Both the position numbers and the translations under genes were made by a program. The notes beneath the pieces were generated by a model, which searched no databases, was not told the origin of the DNA, and saw only the letters and a program-made list of their open reading frames with translations. Positions 33,187-47,248 of a stretch of 64,000 nucleotides of DNA are shown in pieces (position 1 is the stretch's first letter; the number at the start of each line of letters is the position of its first letter). The DNA is from Mytilus californianus (Eukaryota; Mollusca; Bivalvia; Mytilida; Mytilidae), in assembly GCF_021869535.1 (NCBI RefSeq), contig NW_026262637.1:31498553-31562552 (forward strand). The letters are read 5' to 3'.

Positions 33187-36186
33187 AAGAAGCATACCCC
33201 ATAACAAGGGTATAAATCATGAGACTAGTCTTCAAACAGTCAGCTAAGTTCATTTAATATACAATGGAAAAGGCTAGATGCAGAGAAGTTCTCACTTGTA
33301 GCTAAAACCAGTCAAGACGGCACCTCCTACAGTTTAACAAATGTCGAGGGAAATCCTGGATCTGCCTGAATGCTTAATGCTACTGTGCGTTGTTATACTT
33401 GTGACTGCTCTAAATGTCCCACTAGTTCATACGTGTGTGGTGGTGGACACTCAAACTGTTGGTGGCTCATAGGAGATCCATGTACTTGGGTCCAAACAAG
33501 TTAACCAACCTGAATATGGATAACAAAGACAAGTTAATAATGCAGGAACTTTTAAAAAATGAAACTTAGCGAAGAAGCAATAATGAAAATGAAATATAAT
33601 CATAACACTCAAAAAGGTGAATCTGTTAACAGAGCACTAAGTGTTTCCTTACCAAAGAATATGAACTTTTCTAGAAATTTGAAGGGAGGGAGGGAGGGCA
33701 TCATCAATAATTCACACTTTGAATAATGGTACAGCTTATTCCTTGTGACAAAAAGCAGAATGTATTGGTTTTAAAATCTCAAAAGGTTCATTAAAACACT
33801 TCGACCAGATGTAAAGGGAGTGTGAACGGAACAAAGTAAACCAAAATACTCCAGAAAGGAAAAAGAAAAATTTACAACGCACCGGACAGAAGACTAAGGT
33901 TCATGTGGAAGAAAAGGATCGAAGTAAACGTACAGATAGATATAAAAAAGGGCAACCTGATCCAAAACTTGATGCTGCATTTGTAAAAGCATAATGGACA
34001 ATCATTCATATGGTAGAGTAATACCTGCTAAGAAGAATATACATACCAGAAGCTGTTCTTCAAAAGTTCCAAAATCAAGGAAGATATAGCTGCATTCATC
34101 TACTGCTGAAAAAGATACAGACAAAATTAACGGTCCTTTTAAGGACCACCAAAATCTTTAAAAAGGAGTCTAAAATTGTTGTACATTCAGTTAAAATTGT
34201 TTATATAAGCTATAGCCCTACCCCTTATATATCTTCAAAAAAAATCCAGGCCCAAATCTTTAAAATTGGAGAGCCCCTGGCAAAATTTTCTGAGTTTACA
34301 AAATATTCTGTCGTTATTTATGTGATGCGGCTCTTCAGTAATGTGAGCCGCATTCCCACACAAACTTTTATGACACATAAAATGGCATAAAGTGTTTTAT
34401 TTAATTTTTAAAACTTATCAAAAACTAATTAAAAACCATAAAACTGAATCTATGGGCTTTTTTCTTTTTCCAGGTCCCAGAAATAGGATACTGGAAAGAA
34501 ATAAGCCCATATTTTCCATCTTTTGTTGTCCCCTGATCCCATATAAGACATTTGTTATTTCTTGCCAGGTGGCTCTTTTCTAATATTCTTTGCTGATATT
34601 TTTCGAAAAATCCCTCCATTTTAACTTACAAGTGTATGAATACATAATACCATCAAAATGACCTTACTGTAACCCCTTTTGAAACTTTAAATTGAAAAAC
34701 AAACTTTTTAAAAATTTCATAAATTTAAATTTCAATTTAATTTAAAAAGTTTAATTCAAATTTTAAAAATAATTACACCATTGTTTTCCTTATTGAATTT
34801 TGAAGTTGCTGGCCAAATTTCATCTATGTAACTCCACAAATAAGCTTACAATTGCAGATTGAAGTGTTCAAAATATGCCCTCTGACAGGAACGGGGACCC
34901 AGTTATTTCCCCCATTGAAACGCATTGAAAATCATAGTAAATAAATGGGGTGCTGTCCAATAAATAATTTTGATAGCCACCTTGGGACTTCTGTTTCACG
35001 TTAGGCATTTGTTTCGAAGTTTCTAAGTGCAATCTCAGTGCCTCATGACCGGCATTCCGTTGCACAATTTTGTTTTGATTGACAACAGGGTAGGTCGGTC
35101 TACTTCCGGGGAAGAATAAAGGCTAGAATTTAGGCAATTTACTCTATGTACCGACGCCAGATTACATTTAAATCAATCAAAATTTTTACAGAAATTCAAG
35201 CTAGAAAGCCTACCCATTCAAATAAATCTACATTCAGTTACAGAACTTGTGTAATAATAAAACTACACCATTTTAAATAAAAGTTATATTTTTTTTTTAA
35301 GAACTACATTCGTGGGTACCGGACTGGTTGCCGTAACTGGGATCCTATTCCTGACAGGAACGGGGACCCAGTTATTTCCCCCATTGAAACGCATTGAAAA
35401 TCATAGTAAATAAATGGGGTGCTGTCCAATAAATAATTTTGATAGCCACCTTGGGACTTCTGTTTCACGTTAGGCATTTGTTTCGAAGTTTCTAAGTGCA
35501 ATCTCAGTGCCTCATGACCGGCATTCCGTTGCACAATTTTGTTTTGATTGACAACAGGGTAGGTCGGTCTACTTCCGGGGAAGAATAAAGGCTAGAATTT
35601 AGGCAATTTACTCTATGTACCGACGCCAGATTACATTTAAATCAATCAAAATTTTTACAGAAATTCAAGCTAGAAAGCCTACCCATTCAAATAAATCTAC
35701 ATTCAGTTACAGAACTTGTGTAATAATAAAACTACACCATTTTAAATAAAAGTTATATTTTTTTTTTAAGAACTACATTCGTGGGTACCGGACTGGTTGC
35801 CGTAACTGGGATCCTATTCCTGTCAGACTTTAATTTTTTTTCCAGACTTTAAACTGCACTTTTAAAATAAAGATATACATCTCAGTAGTTATTGTGCAAA
35901 GTTTCAATAGATTTGATCCAACAGTTACAGAGTTATTGATCCTTATCTATGACATCTCAAATACCAGAAAATTGATCGGATAAAATCATAAATTCATGAA
36001 GAAAATATGCTTAAAATCAGCAAAACTTTTTTATTTTAAAAGATATTTACATTCTGTAAATTGCACATGGTAGATAAAATCATTTTTGATATGGAAATCT
36101 AGTTAAAAAAGAAATTCTGCTGAAAAAAAATTAATTATAATTATTTTTTTAATTAAAAAAAAAATCTTATAAGAATTACATATGCA
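33187..36186 (+). repeat. Unit 13, 3000 bp, two segments
   Basis: Coding relic 33223-33994, stem-loop 34132-34147, endonuclease relic 34235-34619 (-). T form of the tail variant. Confidence 0.97.
34885..35822. mobile_element. 469-bp segments x2 (unit 13)
   Basis: Copies 34885-35353 and 35354-35822; no variant seen. Confidence 0.65.
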
Positions 36187-39186
36187 AAGAAGCATACCCC
36201 ATAACAAGGGTATAAATCATGAGACTAGTCTTCAAACAGTCAGCTAAGTTCATTTAATATACAATGGAAAAGGCTAGATGCAGAGAAGTTCTCACTTGTA
36301 GCTAAAACCAGTCAAGACGGCACCTCCTACAGTTTAACAAATGTCGAGGGAAATCCTGGATCTGCCTGAATGCTTAATGCTACTGTGCGTTGTTATACTT
36401 GTGACTGCTCTAAATGTCCCACTAGTTCATACGTGTGTGGTGGTGGACACTCAAACTGTTGGTGGCTCATAGGAGATCCATGTACTTGGGTCCAAACAAG
36501 TTAACCAACCTGAATATGGATAACAAAGACAAGTTAATAATGCAGGAACTTTTAAAAAATGAAACTTAGCGAAGAAGCAATAATGAAAATGAAATATAAT
36601 CATAACACTCAAAAAGGTGAATCTGTTAACAGAGCACTAAGTGTTTCCTTACCAAAGAATATGAACTTTTCTAGAAATTTGAAGGGAGGGAGGGAGGGCA
36701 TCATCAATAATTCACACTTTGAATAATGGTACAGCTTATTCCTTGTGACAAAAAGCAGAATGTATTGGTTTTAAAATCTCAAAAGGTTCATTAAAACACT
36801 TCGACCAGATGTAAAGGGAGTGTGAACGGAACAAAGTAAACCAAAATACTCCAGAAAGGAAAAAGAAAAATTTACAACGCACCGGACAGAAGACTAAGGT
36901 TCATGTGGAAGAAAAGGATCGAAGTAAACGTACAGATAGATATAAAAAAGGGCAACCTGATCCAAAACTTGATGCTGCATTTGTAAAAGCATAATGGACA
37001 ATCATTCATATGGTAGAGTAATACCTGCTAAGAAGAATATACATACCAGAAGCTGTTCTTCAAAAGTTCCAAAATCAAGGAAGATATAGCTGCATTCATC
37101 TACTGCTGAAAAAGATACAGACAAAATTAACGGTCCTTTTAAGGACCACCAAAATCTTTAAAAAGGAGTCTAAAATTGTTGTACATTCAGTTAAAATTGT
37201 TTATATAAGCTATAGCCCTACCCCTTATATATCTTCAAAAAAAATCCAGGCCCAAATCTTTAAAATTGGAGAGCCCCTGGCAAAATTTTCTGAGTTTACA
37301 AAATATTCTGTCGTTATTTATGTGATGCGGCTCTTCAGTAATGTGAGCCGCATTCCCACACAAACTTTTATGACACATAAAATGGCATAAAGTGTTTTAT
37401 TTAATTTTTAAAACTTATCAAAAACTAATTAAAAACCATAAAACTGAATCTATGGGCTTTTTTCTTTTTCCAGGTCCCAGAAATAGGATACTGGAAAGAA
37501 ATAAGCCCATATTTTCCATCTTTTGTTGTCCCCTGATCCCATATAAGACATTTGTTATTTCTTGCCAGGTGGCTCTTTTCTAATATTCTTTGCTGATATT
37601 TTTCGAAAAATCCCTCCATTTTAACTTACAAGTGTATGAATACATAATACCATCAAAATGACCTTACTGTAACCCCTTTTGAAACTTTAAATTGAAAAAC
37701 AAACTTTTTAAAAATTTCATAAATTTAAATTTCAATTTAATTTAAAAAGTTTAATTCAAATTTTAAAAATAATTACACCATTGTTTTCCTTATTGAATTT
37801 TGAAGTTGCTGGCCAAATTTCATCTATGTAACTCCACAAATAAGCTTACAATTGCAGATTGAAGTGTTCAAAATATGCCCTCTGACAGGAACGGGGACCC
37901 AGTTATTTCCCCCATTGAAACGCATTGAAAATCATAGTAAATAAATGGGGTGCTGTCCAATAAATAATTTTGATAGCCACCTTGGGACTTCTGTTTCACG
38001 TTAGGCATTTGTTTCGAAGTTTCTAAGTGCAATCTCAGTGCCTCATGACCGGCATTCCGTTGCACAATTTTGTTTTGATTGACAACAGGGTAGGTCGGTC
38101 TACTTCCGGGGAAGAATAAAGGCTAGAATTTAGGCAATTTACTCTATGTACCGACGCCAGATTACATTTAAATCAATCAAAATTTTTACAGAAATTCAAG
38201 CTAGAAAGCCTACCCATTCAAATAAATCTACATTCAGTTACAGAACTTGTGTAATAATAAAACTACACCATTTTAAATAAAAGTTATATTTTTTTTTTAA
38301 GAACTACATTCGTGGGTACCGGACTGGTTGCCGTAACTGGGATCCTATTCCTGACAGGAACGGGGACCCAGTTATTTCCCCCATTGAAACGCATTGAAAA
38401 TCATAGTAAATAAATGGGGTGCTGTCCAATAAATAATTTTGATAGCCACCTTGGGACTTCTGTTTCACGTTAGGCATTTGTTTCGAAGTTTCTAAGTGCA
38501 ATCTCAGTGCCTCATGACCGGCATTCCGTTGCACAATTTTGTTTTGATTGACAACAGGGTAGGTCGGTCTACTTCCGGGGAAGAATAAAGGCTAGAATTT
38601 AGGCAATTTACTCTATGTACCGACGCCAGATTACATTTAAATCAATCAAAATTTTTACAGAAATTCAAGCTAGAAAGCCTACCCATTCAAATAAATCTAC
38701 ATTCAGTTACAGAACTTGTGTAATAATAAAACTACACCATTTTAAATAAAAGTTATATTTTTTTTTTAAGAACTACATTCGTGGGTACCGGACTGGTTGC
38801 CGTAACTGGGATCCTATTCCTGTCAGACTTTAATTTTTTTTCCAGACTTTAAACTGCACTTTTAAAATAAAGATATACATCTCAGTAGTTATTGTGCAAA
38901 GTTTCAATAGATTTGATCCAACAGTTACAGAGTTATTGATCCTTATCTATGACATCTCAAATACCAGAAAATTGATCGGATAAAATCATAAATTCATGAA
39001 GAAAATATGCTTAAAATCAGCAAAACTTTTTTATTTTAAAAGATATTTACATTCTGTAAATTGCACATGGTAGATAAAATCATTTTTGATATGGAAATCT
39101 AGTTAAAAAAGAAATTCTGCTGAAAAAAAATTAATTATAATTATTTTTTTAATTAAAAAAAAAATCTTATAAGAATTACATATGCA
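36187..39186 (+). repeat. Unit 14, 3000 bp, two segments
   Basis: Coding relic 36223-36994, stem-loop 37132-37147, endonuclease relic 37235-37619 (-). Confidence 0.97.
37885..38822. mobile_element. 469-bp segments x2 (unit 14)
   Basis: Copies 37885-38353 and 38354-38822; no variant seen. Confidence 0.65.
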
Positions 39187-41717
39187 AAGAAGCATACCCC
39201 ATAACAAGGGTATAAATCATGAGACTAGTCTTCAAACAGTCAGCTAAGTTCATTTAATATACAATGGAAAAGGCTAGATGCAGAGAAGTTCTCACTTGTA
39301 GCTAAAACCAGTCAAGACGGCACCTCCTACAGTTTAACAAATGTCGAGGGAAATCCTGGATCTGCCTGAATGCTTAATGCTACTGTGCGTTGTTATACTT
39401 GTGACTGCTCTAAATGTCCCACTAGTTCATACGTGTGTGGTGGTGGACACTCAAACTGTTGGTGGCTCATAGGAGATCCATGTACTTGGGTCCAAACAAG
39501 TTAACCAACCTGAATATGGATAACAAAGACAAGTTAATAATGCAGGAACTTTTAAAAAATGAAACTTAGCGAAGAAGCAATAATGAAAATGAAATATAAT
39601 CATAACACTCAAAAAGGTGAATCTGTTAACAGAGCACTAAGTGTTTCCTTACCAAAGAATATGAACTTTTCTAGAAATTTGAAGGGAGGGAGGGAGGGCA
39701 TCATCAATAATTCACACTTTGAATAATGGTACAGCTTATTCCTTGTGACAAAAAGCAGAATGTATTGGTTTTAAAATCTCAAAAGGTTCATTAAAACACT
39801 TCGACCAGATGTAAAGGGAGTGTGAACGGAACAAAGTAAACCAAAATACTCCAGAAAGGAAAAAGAAAAATTTACAACGCACCGGACAGAAGACTAAGGT
39901 TCATGTGGAAGAAAAGGATCGAAGTAAACGTACAGATAGATATAAAAAAGGGCAACCTGATCCAAAACTTGATGCTGCATTTGTAAAAGCATAATGGACA
40001 ATCATTCATATGGTAGAGTAATACCTGCTAAGAAGAATATACATACCAGAAGCTGTTCTTCAAAAGTTCCAAAATCAAGGAAGATATAGCTGCATTCATC
40101 TACTGCTGAAAAAGATACAGACAAAATTAACGGTCCTTTTAAGGACCACCAAAATCTTTAAAAAGGAGTCTAAAATTGTTGTACATTCAGTTAAAATTGT
40201 TTATATAAGCTATAGCCCTACCCCTTATATATCTTCAAAAAAAATCCAGGCCCAAATCTTTAAAATTGGAGAGCCCCTGGCAAAATTTTCTGAGTTTACA
40301 AAATATTCTGTCGTTATTTATGTGATGCGGCTCTTCAGTAATGTGAGCCGCATTCCCACACAAACTTTTATGACACATAAAATGGCATAAAGTGTTTTAT
40401 TTAATTTTTAAAACTTATCAAAAACTAATTAAAAACCATAAAACTGAATCTATGGGCTTTTTTCTTTTTCCAGGTCCCAGAAATAGGATACTGGAAAGAA
40501 ATAAGCCCATATTTTCCATCTTTTGTTGTCCCCTGATCCCATATAAGACATTTGTTATTTCTTGCCAGGTGGCTCTTTTCTAATATTCTTTGCTGATATT
40601 TTTCGAAAAATCCCTCCATTTTAACTTACAAGTGTATGAATACATAATACCATCAAAATGACCTTACTGTAACCCCTTTTGAAACTTTAAATTGAAAAAC
40701 AAACTTTTTAAAAATTTCATAAATTTAAATTTCAATTTAATTTAAAAAGTTTAATTCAAATTTTAAAAATAATTACACCATTGTTTTCCTTATTGAATTT
40801 TGAAGTTGCTGGCCAAATTTCATCTATGTAACTCCACAAATAAGCTTACAATTGCAGATTGAAGTGTTCAAAATATGCCCTCTGACAGGAACGGGGACCC
40901 AGTTATTTCCCCCATTGAAACGCATTGAAAATCATAGTAAATAAATGGGGTGCTGTCCAATAAATAATTTTGATAGCCACCTTGGGACTTCTGTTTCACG
41001 TTAGGCATTTGTTTCGAAGTTTCTAAGTGCAATCTCAGTGCCTCATGACCGGCATTCCGTTGCACAATTTTGTTTTGATTGACAACAGGGTAGGTCGGTC
41101 TACTTCCGGGGAAGAATAAAGGCTAGAATTTAGGCAATTTACTCTATGTACCGACGCCAGATTACATTTAAATCAATCAAAATTTTTACAGAAATTCAAG
41201 CTAGAAAGCCTACCCATTCAAATAAATCTACATTCAGTTACAGAACTTGTGTAATAATAAAACTACACCATTTTAAATAAAAGTTATATTTTTTTTTTAA
41301 GAACTACATTCGTGGGTACCGGACTGGTTGCCGTAACTGGGATCCTATTCCTGTCAGACTTTAATTTTTTTTCCAGACTTTAAACTGCACTTTTAAAATA
41401 AAGATATACATCTCAGTAGTTATTGTGCAAAGTTTCAATAGATTTGATCCAACAGTTACAGAGTTATTGATCCTTATCTATGACATCTCAAATACCAGAA
41501 AATTGATCGGATAAAATCATAAATTCATGAAGAAAATATGCTTAAAATCAGCAAAACTTTTTTATTTTAAAAGATATTTACATTCTGTAAATTGCACATG
41601 GTAGATAAAATCATTTTTGATATGGAAATCTAGTTAAAAAAGAAATTCTGCTGAAAAAAAATTAATTATAATTATTTTTTTAATTAAAAAAAAAATCTTA
41701 TAAGAATTACATATGCA
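39187..41717 (+). repeat. Unit 15, 2531 bp, one segment
   Basis: Coding relic 39223-39994, stem-loop 40132-40147, endonuclease relic 40235-40619 (-). Confidence 0.97.
40885..41353. mobile_element. 469-bp segment x1 (unit 15)
   Basis: Single copy; no variant seen. Confidence 0.65.
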
Positions 41718-44717
41718 AAGAAGCATACCCCATAACAAGGGTATAAATCATGAGACTAGTCTTCAAACAGTCAGCTAAGTTCATTTAATATACAATGGAA
41801 AAGGCTAGATGCAGAGAAGTTCTCACTTGTAGCTAAAACCAGTCAAGACGGCACCTCCTACAGTTTAACAAATGTCGAGGGAAATCCTGGATCTGCCTGA
41901 ATGCTTAATGCTACTGTGCGTTGTTATACTTGTGACTGCTCTAAATGTCCCACTAGTTCATACGTGTGTGGTGGTGGACACTCAAACTGTTGGTGGCTCA
42001 TAGGAGATCCATGTACTTGGGTCCAAACAAGTTAACCAACCTGAATATGGATAACAAAGACAAGTTAATAATGCAGGAACTTTTAAAAAATGAAACTTAG
42101 CGAAGAAGCAATAATGAAAATGAAATATAATCATAACACTCAAAAAGGTGAATCTGTTAACAGAGCACTAAGTGTTTCCTTACCAAAGAATATGAACTTT
42201 TCTAGAAATTTGAAGGGAGGGAGGGAGGGCATCATCAATAATTCACACTTTGAATAATGGTACAGCTTATTCCTTGTGACAAAAAGCAGAATGTATTGGT
42301 TTTAAAATCTCAAAAGGTTCATTAAAACACTTCGACCAGATGTAAAGGGAGTGTGAACGGAACAAAGTAAACCAAAATACTCCAGAAAGGAAAAAGAAAA
42401 ATTTACAACGCACCGGACAGAAGACTAAGGTTCATGTGGAAGAAAAGGATCGAAGTAAACGTACAGATAGATATAAAAAAGGGCAACCTGATCCAAAACT
42501 TGATGCTGCATTTGTAAAAGCATAATGGACAATCATTCATATGGTAGAGTAATACCTGCTAAGAAGAATATACATACCAGAAGCTGTTCTTCAAAAGTTC
42601 CAAAATCAAGGAAGATATAGCTGCATTCATCTACTGCTGAAAAAGATACAGACAAAATTAACGGTCCTTTTAAGGACCACCAAAATCTTTAAAAAGGAGT
42701 CTAAAATTGTTGTACATTCAGTTAAAATTGTTTATATAAGCTATAGCCCTACCCCTTATATATCTTCAAAAAAAATCCAGGCCCAAATCTTTAAAATTGG
42801 AGAGCCCCTGGCAAAATTTTCTGAGTTTACAAAATATTCTGTCGTTATTTATGTGATGCGGCTCTTCAGTAATGTGAGCCGCATTCCCACACAAACTTTT
42901 ATGACACATAAAATGGCATAAAGTGTTTTATTTAATTTTTAAAACTTATCAAAAACTAATTAAAAACCATAAAACTGAATCTATGGGCTTTTTTCTTTTT
43001 CCAGGTCCCAGAAATAGGATACTGGAAAGAAATAAGCCCATATTTTCCATCTTTTGTTGTCCCCTGATCCCATATAAGACATTTGTTATTTCTTGCCAGG
43101 TGGCTCTTTTCTAATATTCTTTGCTGATATTTTTCGAAAAATCCCTCCATTTTAACTTACAAGTGTATGAATACATAATACCATCAAAATGACCTTACTG
43201 TAACCCCTTTTGAAACTTTAAATTGAAAAACAAACTTTTTAAAAATTTCATAAATTTAAATTTCAATTTAATTTAAAAAGTTTAATTCAAATTTTAAAAA
43301 TAATTACACCATTGTTTTCCTTATTGAATTTTGAAGTTGCTGGCCAAATTTCATCTATGTAACTCCACAAATAAGCTTACAATTGCAGATTGAAGTGTTC
43401 AAAATATGCCCTCTGACAGGAACGGGGACCCAGTTATTTCCCCCATTGAAACGCATTGAAAATCATAGTAAATAAATGGGGTGCTGTCCAATAAATAATT
43501 TTGATAGCCACCTTGGGACTTCTGTTTCACGTTAGGCATTTGTTTCGAAGTTTCTAAGTGCAATCTCAGTGCCTCATGACCGGCATTCCGTTGCACAATT
43601 TTGTTTTGATTGACAACAGGGTAGGTCGGTCTACTTCCGGGGAAGAATAAAGGCTAGAATTTAGGCAATTTACTCTATGTACCGACGCCAGATTACATTT
43701 AAATCAATCAAAATTTTTACAGAAATTCAAGCTAGAAAGCCTACCCATTCAAATAAATCTACATTCAGTTACAGAACTTGTGTAATAATAAAACTACACC
43801 ATTTTAAATAAAAGTTATATTTTTTTTTTAAGAACTACATTCGTGGGTACCGGACTGGTTGCCGTAACTGGGATCCTATTCCTGACAGGAACGGGGACCC
43901 AGTTATTTCCCCCATTGAAACGCATTGAAAATCATAGTAAATAAATGGGGTGCTGTCCAATAAATAATTTTGATAGCCACCTTGGGACTTCTGTTTCACG
44001 TTAGGCATTTGTTTCGAAGTTTCTAAGTGCAATCTCAGTGCCTCATGACCGGCATTCCGTTGCACAATTTTGTTTTGATTGACAACAGGGTAGGTCGGTC
44101 TACTTCCGGGGAAGAATAAAGGCTAGAATTTAGGCAATTTACTCTATGTACCGACGCCAGATTACATTTAAATCAATCAAAATTTTTACAGAAATTCAAG
44201 CTAGAAAGCCTACCCATTCAAATAAATCTACATTCAGTTACAGAACTTGTGTAATAATAAAACTACACCATTTTAAATAAAAGTTATATTTTTTTTTTAA
44301 GAACTACATTCGTGGGTACCGGACTGGTTGCCGTAACTGGGATCCTATTCCTGTCAGACTTTAATTTTTTTTCCAGACTTTAAACTGCACTTTTAAAATA
44401 AAGATATACATCTCAGTAGTTATTGTGCAAAGTTTCAATAGATTTGATCCAACAGTTACAGAGTTATTGATCCTTATCTATGACATCTCAAATACCAGAA
44501 AATTGATCGGATAAAATCATAAATTCATGAAGAAAATATGCTTAAAATCAGCAAAACTTTTTTATTTTAAAAGATATTTACATTCTGTAAATTGCACATG
44601 GTAGATAAAATCATTTTTGATATGGAAATCTAGTTAAAAAAGAAATTCTGCTGAAAAAAAATTAATTATAATTATTTTTTTAATTAAAAAAAAAATCTTA
44701 TAAGAATTACATATGCA
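41718..44717 (+). repeat. Unit 16, 3000 bp, two segments
   Basis: Coding relic 41754-42525, stem-loop 42663-42678, endonuclease relic 42766-43150 (-). Confidence 0.97.
43416..44353. mobile_element. 469-bp segments x2 (unit 16)
   Basis: Copies 43416-43884 and 43885-44353; no variant seen. Confidence 0.65.
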
Positions 44718-47248
44718 AAGAAGCATACCCCATAACAAGGGTATAAATCATGAGACTAGTCTTCAAACAGTCAGCTAAGTTCATTTAATATACAATGGAA
44801 AAGGCTAGATGCAGAGAAGTTCTCACTTGTAGCTAAAACCAGTCAAGACGGCACCTCCTACAGTTTAACAAATGTCGAGGGAAATCCTGGATCTGCCTGA
44901 ATGCTTAATGCTACTGTGCGTTGTTATACTTGTGACTGCTCTAAATGTCCCACTAGTTCATACGTGTGTGGTGGTGGACACTCAAACTGTTGGTGGCTCA
45001 TAGGAGATCCATGTACTTGGGTCCAAACAAGTTAACCAACCTGAATATGGATAACAAAGACAAGTTAATAATGCAGGAACTTTTAAAAAATGAAACTTAG
45101 CGAAGAAGCAATAATGAAAATGAAATATAATCATAACACTCAAAAAGGTGAATCTGTTAACAGAGCACTAAGTGTTTCCTTACCAAAGAATATGAACTTT
45201 TCTAGAAATTTGAAGGGAGGGAGGGAGGGCATCATCAATAATTCACACTTTGAATAATGGTACAGCTTATTCCTTGTGACAAAAAGCAGAATGTATTGGT
45301 TTTAAAATCTCAAAAGGTTCATTAAAACACTTCGACCAGATGTAAAGGGAGTGTGAACGGAACAAAGTAAACCAAAATACTCCAGAAAGGAAAAAGAAAA
45401 ATTTACAACGCACCGGACAGAAGACTAAGGTTCATGTGGAAGAAAAGGATCGAAGTAAACGTACAGATAGATATAAAAAAGGGCAACCTGATCCAAAACT
45501 TGATGCTGCATTTGTAAAAGCATAATGGACAATCATTCATATGGTAGAGTAATACCTGCTAAGAAGAATATACATACCAGAAGCTGTTCTTCAAAAGTTC
45601 CAAAATCAAGGAAGATATAGCTGCATTCATCTACTGCTGAAAAAGATACAGACAAAATTAACGGTCCTTTTAAGGACCACCAAAATCTTTAAAAAGGAGT
45701 CTAAAATTGTTGTACATTCAGTTAAAATTGTTTATATAAGCTATAGCCCTACCCCTTATATATCTTCAAAAAAAATCCAGGCCCAAATCTTTAAAATTGG
45801 AGAGCCCCTGGCAAAATTTTCTGAGTTTACAAAATATTCTGTCGTTATTTATGTGATGCGGCTCTTCAGTAATGTGAGCCGCATTCCCACACAAACTTTT
45901 ATGACACATAAAATGGCATAAAGTGTTTTATTTAATTTTTAAAACTTATCAAAAACTAATTAAAAACCATAAAACTGAATCTATGGGCTTTTTTCTTTTT
46001 CCAGGTCCCAGAAATAGGATACTGGAAAGAAATAAGCCCATATTTTCCATCTTTTGTTGTCCCCTGATCCCATATAAGACATTTGTTATTTCTTGCCAGG
46101 TGGCTCTTTTCTAATATTCTTTGCTGATATTTTTCGAAAAATCCCTCCATTTTAACTTACAAGTGTATGAATACATAATACCATCAAAATGACCTTACTG
46201 TAACCCCTTTTGAAACTTTAAATTGAAAAACAAACTTTTTAAAAATTTCATAAATTTAAATTTCAATTTAATTTAAAAAGTTTAATTCAAATTTTAAAAA
46301 TAATTACACCATTGTTTTCCTTATTGAATTTTGAAGTTGCTGGCCAAATTTCATCTATGTAACTCCACAAATAAGCTTACAATTGCAGATTGAAGTGTTC
46401 AAAATATGCCCTCTGACAGGAACGGGGACCCAGTTATTTCCCCCATTGAAACGCATTGAAAATCATAGTAAATAAATGGGGTGCTGTCCAATAAATAATT
46501 TTGATAGCCACCTTGGGACTTCTGTTTCACGTTAGGCATTTGTTTCGAAGTTTCTAAGTGCAATCTCAGTGCCTCATGACCGGCATTCCGTTGCACAATT
46601 TTGTTTTGATTGACAACAGGGTAGGTCGGTCTACTTCCGGGGAAGAATAAAGGCTAGAATTTAGGCAATTTACTCTATGTACCGACGCCAGATTACATTT
46701 AAATCAATCAAAATTTTTACAGAAATTCAAGCTAGAAAGCCTACCCATTCAAATAAATCTACATTCAGTTACAGAACTTGTGTAATAATAAAACTACACC
46801 ATTTTAAATAAAAGTTATATTTTTTTTTTAAGAACTACATTCGTGGGTACCGGACTGGTTGCCGTAACTGGGATCCTATTCCTGTCAGACTTTAATTTTT
46901 TTTCCAGACTTTAAACTGCACTTTTAAAATAAAGATATACATCTCAGTAGTTATTGTGCAAAGTTTCAATAGATTTGATCCAACAGTTACAGAGTTATTG
47001 ATCCTTATCTATGACATCTCAAATACCAGAAAATTGATCGGATAAAATCATAAATTCATGAAGAAAATATGCTTAAAATCAGCAAAACTTTTTTATTTTA
47101 AAAGATATTTACATTCTGTAAATTGCACATGGTAGATAAAATCATTTTTGATATGGAAATCTAGTTAAAAAAGAAATTCTGCTGAAAAAAAATTAATTAT
47201 AATTATTTTTTTAATTAAAAAAAAAATCTTATAAGAATTACATATGCA
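44718..47248 (+). repeat. Unit 17, 2531 bp, one segment
   Basis: Coding relic 44754-45525, stem-loop 45663-45678, endonuclease relic 45766-46150 (-). Confidence 0.97.
46416..46884. mobile_element. 469-bp segment x1 (unit 17)
   Basis: Single copy; no variant seen. Confidence 0.65.
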